Source: Spisula solida
Lineage: Eukaryota; Mollusca; Bivalvia; Venerida; Mactridae
Assembly: GCA_947247005.1 (NCBI GenBank)
Contig: OX365953.1
Span: forward strand, 4,035,001 to 4,099,000
Direction: 5' to 3'
DNA: 64,000 nucleotides
The notes beneath the pieces are model-generated. The model saw nothing but the letters and a program-made list of their open reading frames with translations, did no database searches and was not told where the DNA came from. Every line of letters begins with the position of its first letter. Position 1 is the first letter of the stretch. Of this stretch, positions 45,978 to 54,261 are shown in pieces. Both the position numbers and the translations under genes were made by a program.

Positions 45978-46472
45978 GTTAGTACTGGTTTCAGTTATGT
46001 AGAGAAGTTGCTGGTTCTTTATGGAAGGATAAGTTAGTACTGGTTTCAGTCATTCAGAGAAGTTGATGGTTCCTTATGGAAGGATAAGTTAGTATTGGTT
46101 TCAGTCATTCAGAGAAGTTGATGGTTCCTTATGGAAGGATAAGTTAGTACTGGTTTCAGTCATGCCGAGCAGTTGCTGGTTCCTTATGGAAGGATAAGTT
46201 AGTACTGGTTTCAGTCAGGCAGAGAAGTTGCTGGTTCCTTATAGAAGGATAAGTTAGTACTGGTTTCAGTCAGGCAGAGAGATTGCAGGTTCCTTATAGA
46301 AGGATAAGTTAGTATTGGTTTCAGTCAGGCAGAGAGATTGCAGGTTCCTTATGGAAGGATAAGTTAGTACTGGTTTCAGTCATACAGAGAGATTGCAGGT
46401 TCCTTATGGAAGGATAAGTTAGTACTGGTTTCAGTCCTGCAGAAAAGTTGCAGGTTCTTTATGGAAGGATAA
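45978..46472 (+). repeat. 55-bp minisatellite derived from a SINE body, 9 copies
   Basis: The unit gttagtactggtttcagtca, ttcagagaagttgatggttc, cttatggaaggataa recurs at 45978, 46033, 46088, 46143 and so on. It matches the SINE body segment at about 10340-10385 (gagaaagtgcttgttccatg, tgggatagttagtactggtt). The sequence after the last unit continues as SINE tail. Confidence 0.95.
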
Positions 46473-46565
46473 GTTAGTACATGTACTTGTTTGGATAAAG
46501 TCCCAGAAAGCTAGTAAGGCCGTATATAACTGGAAACGGGCGTTAAACCCAAATTAACAAACAAA
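46473..46565 (+). mobile_element. SINE 3' tail following the 55-bp array
   Basis: gttagtacatgtacttgttt, ggataaagtcccagaaagct, agtaaggccgtatataactg and gcgttaaacccaaattaaca follow the array without a break. They parallel ggtttggatacattccagaa, aactggttaggcgaatcggc in the SINE at 10211. The tRNA-like head expected upstream of the array was not found. Confidence 0.65.
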
Positions 46566-47071
46566 CAGTCATTGTTATAAAAAAGTAACAAACGAGTATA
46601 ATTTTAAAGCCTATATCTGGGCATATAAAAGCATTAAATAGAACATGTTATATATTTAAGTATACATGTAATCATGTTAAGCCATGGGTAACAGCTAACA
46701 TCATAACTTATACAATTTATATGCTTTCAAACCCGTCTTACATCAACAAACACAAGATATTTTCTCACATTTAAAATTTCGCAAACAGCTTTCCCCCAGA
46801 TTATTATCATAAATATATATTAAAACTTCGATTTATAAATATATTTCTCCCCATACCGATCAACCGATCAAAGTGGGAGAATCAGTTAGTTTTACATAAA
46901 TTATATCACTATTAGAAAAAAAACATACTTTAACTTAATGTTCCCTTTGCCAAGTTTTGCTCATCTACACTAAGGAAAATATGTTCATGCGTATGTATTG
47001 AAGAAATTCACTGCTATAAATTTTAATAATGTCAAAATATTCACTTCTGTAAAGTTCCACTTATAAGACCA
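46566..47071. other. AT-rich intergenic sequence, nothing recognised
   Basis: No supported feature. Confidence 0.5.
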
Positions 47072-47223
47072 GGGGTGGTATTCAATGTTGATTTTAATTG
47101 ACTTAAGGATAAGGACAACCAATCAGATCACTCGATCATGGACAGACTCTTGGACAGTAACAGGAGATATGATTGGCTATCCTTATTCTTCAATTAAATA
47201 AGATCAATAATAAATACCACCCC
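47072..47223. mobile_element. MITE with GGGGTGGTATTCAAT ends (copy 2)
   Basis: ggggtggtattcaatgttga … gacaaccaatcagatcactc … gatatgattggctatcctta … aataccacccc. Flanked by agacca and agacaa, an imperfect ~6-bp direct repeat. Collinear with 33479-33626. Confidence 0.8.
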
Positions 47224-47737
47224 AGACAAGAATGTGGTCTTTAGAGTAAATCGGTCTTTTTGGACCATTTTGTTCTTAATTTAAGACTGCCTCTTAACAA
47301 TACTTTTGCAAAAATCTGCGATGCTTTTAAAAATATAGTAAAAGCTTAACTATATACTGTGGTATTGATAGATAGCATTTTTACATTCTTCATTCATAGT
47401 TTAAAATGAACAAGCTCGGGAACTCACATATAGTGTCATATGAACATCATCGGCGATTTCAAAACTACAAACAAAATAAAGTATTCACAAGAATGAAACA
47501 TTTTATTCTTACAAGCTGAATGAAATCCCGACTCCAAAACGTTCATGTTTTTACCATTTGCAAACTTTTTACAATTTAATATGGGGTCTCTATTGTTACC
47601 TTAAAATACATATGTCACTGCTGAAATAAGTAGCAAAAGACATATAAAATATACGTACACACATAATACAATCCCATAGAAATTCAAATCGAATAATATA
47701 TCACTAAAAACTCCAGTGCATGTACAGTATTTGAATT

Positions 47738-47933
47738 AGTTTATACTAATTTATTTAACCTCATTCCTGATGTTATCCATAGCCACGAGGGTATGAGAGA
47801 AGAGAAGCCAGTTTCCCTTTTATGCTGAGCGTCTAGCAAGGGAAATACTGGTACCATTTTTATTTCGTCTTTGGTATGACGCGACCTCCCGCACTCGAAG
47901 CGAACACTCAACCACTAGGCTATCGAGGAGGCG
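47738..47933 (-). mobile_element. tRNA-derived SINE, internally deleted, with 11-bp TSD
   Basis: Bounded by GTATTTGAATT at 47727-47737 and 47934-47944. On the minus strand it starts cctcctcgatagcctagtgg and ends near attagtataaac. Compared with the 272-bp copy at 48960-49231 it lacks about 18 bp covering the B box (cgggttggatccctgg) and about 48 bp of the tail domain. Because the target duplication is intact, the deletions either preceded insertion or followed it without touching the ends. Confidence 0.85.
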
Positions 47934-48010
47934 GTATTTGAATTGAATAGCGGAGTTATTAGACAAGCGCATTGTAAACTCTATGTTAGGCAAAACCACT
48001 ATTTATGTTA

Positions 48011-48244
48011 TACAGGTTGTTAAAAAAGTTTGTTCTCAAAATGTAAATTCATATACAGTTTAATTTTAGCTACTTAGTGGACAATGTTAATGTCTTAGTC
48101 TAATAGCTTCATTTAATGCCAGTGAGATTAGAACAGTGGTAGAATCGTCTGAATTTCGACCTGGAAATTTTACAGTCTTCTTAGGTCAGAAAAATAAAAT
48201 ATTGAAACTTAAACATTGAGAACGAACTTTTTAAACACCCTGTA
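48011..48244. mobile_element. 234-bp mariner-type MITE
   Basis: tacaggttgttaaaaaagtt, tgttctcaa at the left and ttgagaacgaactttttaaa, caccctgta at the right are inverted, with TA at both outer edges. The interior has no coding. Confidence 0.75.
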
Positions 48245-48690
48245 TATATATTAATCACGGAACAAAGACTGGTCTTTGAATCATGTATGTACGTACGTAC
48301 GTATTTAAGTAACTCCTTTCATGGAAAATGAAACGTACTTGATGGCTTAACAAATGCATGCGACGAATCTCATGACAAGAAATGTATAACATAACTAAAA
48401 TGATTGCATATCAAACAAATGAATGTTCAAAAAACAAGGCATTTTATTATACAACATACAAATGCATAATATATTACAATTTGCACATTTAGAACACATT
48501 GGTAGGCTAAGGACACAGGTAATAGCATCATTAAAAAAGAATAAAAACAAAATGAAAAACAATCGTAACATTTAAATATCTAAAGTATAAATACATTTCT
48601 GTAAACTTTGACAAAACAATTATCGATAATACATTTAACAGTGGGTAAGGGTGTGATATTGACACGGAATAGGGAACAGTCAGTGACTGA
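48245..48690. other. Intergenic; (GTAC)n run at about 48285
   Basis: atgtatgtacgtacgtacgtatt is a short tetranucleotide run. Otherwise nothing recognised. Confidence 0.5.
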
Positions 48691-48697
48691 ATCCCCG

Positions 48698-48726
48698 TGA
48701 CGTCATCAATTCATCACGTGACGTCA
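48698..48726. promoter_or_regulatory. Paired CRE sites with overlapping E-box
   Basis: Two perfect TGACGTCA palindromes (48698-48705 and 48719-48726) are 21 bp apart start to start, about two helical turns. A CACGTG E-box (48716-48721) overlaps the second. These match CREB/ATF and bHLH consensus sites. No adjacent gene has been recognised, so a regulatory role is only suggested. Confidence 0.35.
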
Positions 48727-48874
48727 TCACTTCATCCCGTAAGACACCGGTGCTAATGAGGGTATTCTGTGACGCAGAACTCTAGAATGATTCAAACAGC
48801 ATAATATTATTGCGTTTGTTACAACCGAGCCCGAGACATGTGAGATAATATCAGATACATGACTATTATGATAG

Positions 48875-48876
<2 letters not shown>

Positions 48877-48909
<33 letters not shown>

Positions 48910-48917
48910 TAATATTT
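48877..48917. repeat. (AAT)n microsatellite
   Basis: About 12 trinucleotide copies with one interruption. Confidence 0.97.
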
Positions 48918-48959
48918 ACAGTCAAACCTGCGTCAATGACCCCCTGTATTACAACAACT

Positions 48960-49231
48960 TGTTTATTGTTTATACTAATTTATTTAAGGTCGATTGTGAA
49001 ACAAGTTTTTCCAACTTATATTAATCACTCTCGACACCTCATTCCTGATGCAATCCATCGCCACGAGGGTATGAGAGAAGAGAAGCCAGTTTCCCTTTTA
49101 TGCTGAGCGTCTAGCAAGGGAATTTCTGGTACCATTTTTATTTCGTCTTTGGTATGACGCGGCCAGGGATCCAACCCGAGACCTCCCGCACTCGAAGCCA
49201 ACGCTCAACCACTAGGCTATCGAGGAGGCGG
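48960..49231 (-). mobile_element. Full-length tRNA-derived SINE with 11-bp TSD
   Basis: Flanked by TTACAACAACT at 48949-48959 and 49232-49242. The minus strand begins gcctcctcgatagcctagtg (A box) and has ctcgggttggatccctgg (B box). A body with agacgctcagcataaaaggg and a conserved-looking domain ttggaaaaacttgtttcaca, atcgacctta follow, then an AATAAATTAGTATAAACAAT tail. Other copies: 2159-2715 (split), 47738-47933 (deleted), about 60355-60458 (3' end only). This may belong to a known molluscan V- or Meta-type SINE family; I cannot confirm that by eye. Confidence 0.85.
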
Positions 49232-49242
49232 TTACAACAACT

Positions 49243-51084
49243 CCCTTATATTAAGCAGAATGCATGCCACAAAAAAGATAATTGAAATCGAATAGGGAAG
49301 GCAACAATAAACAGAAACAGCCGAACACCAAAAAAAAACCAGAAATAACACGGATCACAATCACAAATGATCTAAACCGCTGCTAATCCTAATTTCAGCT
49401 GTCAAACAGTCCTAGAACCACACAGTTATATGTTAAATTCACATGCGTAAAACAACCAACTGCTTTCAGAAGTAACATTGTTTGAAGTAGTTATTGACTG
49501 ATTGGTCAAGAACGGTCCTACAGTACAAAATCAATGATAAGACCGTGGAAACTGGTCTCGTCATGCCCCCACCAAATATTGGGGACAGGGGCGTATATAA
49601 TTAATGTTAATTGGTTTTACCATTGACTGAAATGAAAAACAAAACAGCGAAAATTGATCTCAAAATTGTTGACTTAATTTTGAGCTGGTATTATTATTAA
49701 AGTGGGTTTTAGGCGAGGTTTTACTTCTCTGATTTCAAATGACAAACAATTGATATTATAAATATAAAATGTACATGTATGTGCAACTAAATCAATAAAA
49801 ATACATACTAAAACTATATATACAAATATCTGATTTCAAGAAAATTCTTGAAATATGTAATTTAAACAATCTACAAATAAACGCTATAATATTTAAAAAA
49901 AAAATTAAAACAATATCAGATAATGAACACAGATAATTTATGTCCATCTTTAAAATAGCGCATGCTTGTGATTGGCGTCTTCCATAAACCACACAAATTG
50001 TCGCACTCACAGTTGATCAGGCTCTCAGTGAAAGATGTTTTTGTTTTTTTCTAAGCGAAGAGAGAATGGTCTTAAAAGCCTTTAAGTCACTATACTTGTT
50101 TCTTTTAATTTATACTATTTTATTTTAGGTCAAATTTTACGCTTAAGGTTATAAACCACTAAATGCATACGCGGACCAAAATTGGATACACTCAAATAGT
50201 CCTTACAGAAATTTTTGTTCGCCTGGAAATGGTGATATGCCTTGACAAAATGGAAGTAGAATCATCTTATTGAGTTTAAAGGTATTGTATACATGTAGTT
50301 GAATGAGTGAATGTGTTTCATATTGAATATTTTGAGATTTTTGCATATTTGATCAAGCGAAAGTAGAGTAGGGTAAAACCCAAATTGGATCGGTCCGCGA
50401 GTGTGTAAAAAATTGACGAACAAAAATCTTTCTTATATTAAACACAGTATTATATACATGCATATATAACATAACACAACACAATACATGGATATTACAT
50501 TAACACATATCTACATAATCTTGTGACATTGGCCTCCCATAACAAAGTCCACGGTAATGTATCACAGTTAGTGTGTATTTTCTATATTTCATCCCCCTAG
50601 CGACATAGCAATTGTAAAAAAGGGTTTGTATGAATCTCAATCAAAATCACCCCGACGTAATTATATTGGTCATTTCTAAACATAAAAACAATTGCTTAAA
50701 AACTACATGTAGAAGTTTTGTTTAAAATAAGCGCGTATGTCTCTCACAAAGGGCCATAACTCCAAAGAATATCATCAGGCCTAAAATTCATGTCAATCTG
50801 TACACACAGACTTAGTAGAACGTTATCATTTGAAGTTTCGTTAAAGTATGTCAATGGTTAAACAGAGCAGTGGATGACAAATTTGTGACGTCCAACCAAC
50901 TGTACAGACATCCAGCACACAATTAATATTTTTTCCTCACCATTAGGAGGGGGGGGGGGTCATAATTAACATAAATGTTTAAGAAAAAAATAACCATTAG
51001 CTTAGCCCAAACATTTAAGAAAGGGTTAAAAGGGAGGACATTTACGCGGTTTGGTAAAGATAAGCAACGTTACTTATATACATG
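49243..51084. other. Intergenic
   Basis: 49295-49380 holds a weak minus-strand copy of the dispersed ~90-bp repeat. catgcccccaccaaatattg at about 49562 is a fragment of a common CCCCCAC-ended repeat. A poly-G run lies at about 50949-50960. No gene. Confidence 0.45.
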
Positions 51085-51204
51085 TACAGGGTGCCCAAAA
51101 AGGAAGTATACAGTATACTATACAACTTTTCTTTGCGATAACAGGATGAAGAGGTTTGATAAATGGACCCTTTAACTGTATACTTTCTTTTTGGACAACC
51201 TGTA
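51085..51204. mobile_element. 120-bp mariner-type MITE
   Basis: tacagggtgcccaaaaagga, agtatacag at the left pairs with ctgtatactttctttttgga, caacctgta at the right. TA is at both outer edges. Too short to code. Confidence 0.8.
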
Positions 51205-51261
51205 TTACACAGGCTTATTTCCAGGCTTAAGTGTGCACAACAGTCATGCGCAATAGGAAAC

Positions 51262-51262
51262 C

Positions 51263-51299
<37 letters not shown>

Positions 51300-51302
51300 G
51301 GA
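51262..51302. repeat. (GA)n microsatellite
   Basis: gagagagagaga-type run with a few interruptions. The nearby 71-codon frame at 51231-51446 is partly repeat-derived. Confidence 0.95.
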
Positions 51303-53939
51303 CGATGGATATACACCATTTCTTATTTATTCATGATTCATTATTCAGACTTAAAAGTTACCTACGTTGTTTTTTATGATTATTCAAAACTTCACTATTG
51401 CGTCAGCCCACGCATAATTAAAGCTTCGATTAAACTCGCTTTATAATGCAAATATTTAAAAACGCCATTTGATTACTCCAGCAGTGCGAACTGAATCAAG
51501 TGATACTGAAAGAGGTTTTCAAAACTATAAATATCGTCTGCTTTTCAAATTACAAACTATGTTTAATATCTATGAATAATGCACTTTTTTGTACTTTATC
51601 AAGAGGCGTTAGCTTGTGAATGATCGGGTCCCGTGATCGGGTCACGTGATCGGAATGCATTACGTGTCGTCTGTTAACTTTATTTTCATTCAATCGATAA
51701 CCAATTTGATATTTTGTTCGTCTGCTCGAAACAATAAAGTTAGCGTGTCACATTGCCAGAGTGTCATACTGTAAAACTACTACTTTTCGTGAGGAGTTTA
51801 AATTTTCTATGATTTCATGGTTGAGTGTTACATTGATTTTCATTTTCGTCAAAAAAGTACAATTCTCTTACGGAACTGAGAAGCGGTTTATCGCATATAT
51901 ACCGCGATATGCTGGTGCATAGACAAACATATAACAACAATAAGCATTTCCATATAATATTATGTATATACATGTAGTTAAATACAAACACATCCGAGTA
52001 TATGCCCACCACAAGACAACACTATTTTGAGCAAACCAGGTGTACATCTTGTCGTGTAAATATAAATACTGTGGAGTCTTTTATTTGCGATGGAATAACG
52101 TTTCGCGAATTTGTCGTAAAAGTGCACTTTTGCGGAGACTATAATTAGTTGATTTCAAAACATGCAAAATGTAATAAAATATATGTACATTAACATAATC
52201 GAAATTTACGAAAACCAACAAAATCCACGAAATTTCGCTCCGACGAATGAAAATGACTTTTAAGTAATTGATTAGCCTAAGTAAACGGTGCATATTTTCC
52301 AAGTATGAAAAAAAGCGATTCATGACATAGTATAGAATGTATGTATCGCATAAAAATGATCAGTTTGAAAGGTTGACATGCCAAGTTGAAATGTGAGTAA
52401 AAGTCAGCGCGAGCGATTATATGCAATAAGAAAAGTTCAAAACAAACTTGATAACATTCGATACGTAGAATACTACACTTCTATTTATTCTTTGTTTTAA
52501 TCTTCCCTTACGCAGATTTTTACAGATACTACATGCATTTTATGTATGGTGACAAGATGATCTCAATTCCCCCAGCCAGAACATGACCATACAGTTCAGT
52601 TTTTCTAATAAGACTACCCAAAAAGGTGTTCTTATTAGCGAATCTGTCGTGTTAGCGAATCTGACTTAATAGCGGACCATTTTTGTTCTTAAAATAAGAA
52701 ATTTGAAATCGCTAATCTCTACGTGATTTGTAAATAATTGAAGTGGTCGTATAAGCGTAACTTAACTTATATATTAAACACACCGACTTTATAAAAATGT
52801 GTAGGTGTAGCGATTATCATTCAACGACCTATTCAAGAATGCCCTTAGTAAATATAGCTCAAGTCGATGTCAAGTAGAAGCATGTTTAACTAATCAACTC
52901 CAGGTTAATTGAACCTGTTCAAACAGAAATCCTCCTTCAATACGTTTAAGCTATATGCCAAAAAAATCATGTCACCTTGCATCGAAACAAGCATTTTGAA
53001 ACAAACACACATACTTCATTGAACAGCATGTGCAAACGTTACATAGTGCGATATTACAAATTAACGAACAAGCGTAACGTTCTGTCAACACGAATTTGAT
53101 TTATCGAAGTTTAAATCGTCAAAATGAATAAACAATTAAATGTCACCAAACGCAACATCAAGTGGTTGCAATAATTAGCATAACGACTGTGTGACACTTA
53201 TCATATTTCGCTACTTAATAGGCCATGTATATTCCTTGTGTATTCCCATTTACAGTAAAACCTTATTGATAGACAACCTTCACATAATTCCAATTCATTG
53301 AATAAACCAAAAAAACAATATATTAGAGCCGTTATTTTTGTTACACACATGTATTACTTTTAATATTATTTTCCAATTTGCCAATAATCTAAGCGATGAT
53401 TATACCGTCGTTCAAACAAATACAATATCTTCAGATCAAACTGTGTTTATTAATAAGGTTTTACCGTAAATTGTGAAATCAAATCCTTAATAAATGCATA
53501 AATATAAAATCAGTGACACCTACGTTTATCTAACATACGTACAGGGTGTTATAAAAAAGAGGGTTCACAGAACATAACATACACAATGTACATCACAATG
53601 TCTAAACTTATTGTATAAGTCTTACCTAAATATAACTAAAAAATACAGACACGTATATACAAGGTTCACCAAGGTTCTGCACTTACTGGAATTGAATGAA
53701 GCTATTTTTGTTGGTCTATTTAGAGTACATACTGTAGGTAAACCTTTTTAACATCCCGTAAATAGCGAACACGACTAAGATAAGTAAAGTAAATAATAAT
53801 AACCCGGTTCTTCTCGATGTTGAACTGTACCGAGTAAAATCCTACACAATCATGTAGATGTCAATAGTGTTTAGGCATCGCTGCTCCAAGATATACAATG
53901 TATATGATATATAGTCCAGATAATTTGACACGACTCTCG
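51303..53939. other. AT-rich intergenic sequence, downstream side of the minus-strand gene
   Basis: Only short frames. ttcttattagcgaatctgtc, gtgttagcgaatctgactta at about 52630 resembles pogo/Tigger-type terminal repeats, and acagtaaaaccttattgata at about 53254 may be another. tttatt (AATAAA on the minus strand) at about 53446 is a possible distant polyadenylation signal for the gene at 54262-57114. None of these is certain. Confidence 0.4.
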
Positions 53940-54010
53940 AACTTCTATTAGCATAATTTCACAGCTGACTTATTGTCTATATTTCAAATCCCGGTTGTGT
54001 GATTTCATAT
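53940..54010 (+). repeat. Dispersed ~170-bp repeat, partial copy 3
   Basis: tctattagcataatttcaca, gctgacttattgtctatatt, tcaaatcccggttgtgtg matches the first third of 29385-29560. Confidence 0.55.
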
Positions 54011-54261
54011 ATCACATGCACAAACCATAGTCTTACAAAAGTCCCGTCTCAAATGAGGGTTTTATGTCAATGTCTAGTTCCCAACCGTTTTCAGTATCAA
54101 TATTTAGCCCTCGTGCCAACGATAATCTAAGCCGGACGCGGTACATACTGTGTAATTAAGCAATCGATAATGAAATGTGTACTAACTTGAACCCAGTGGT
54201 CGCACTAAGTGTTTTGATACATAAATCATTCTAATATGTCAGTTAAAGCTGTTATACAGCT

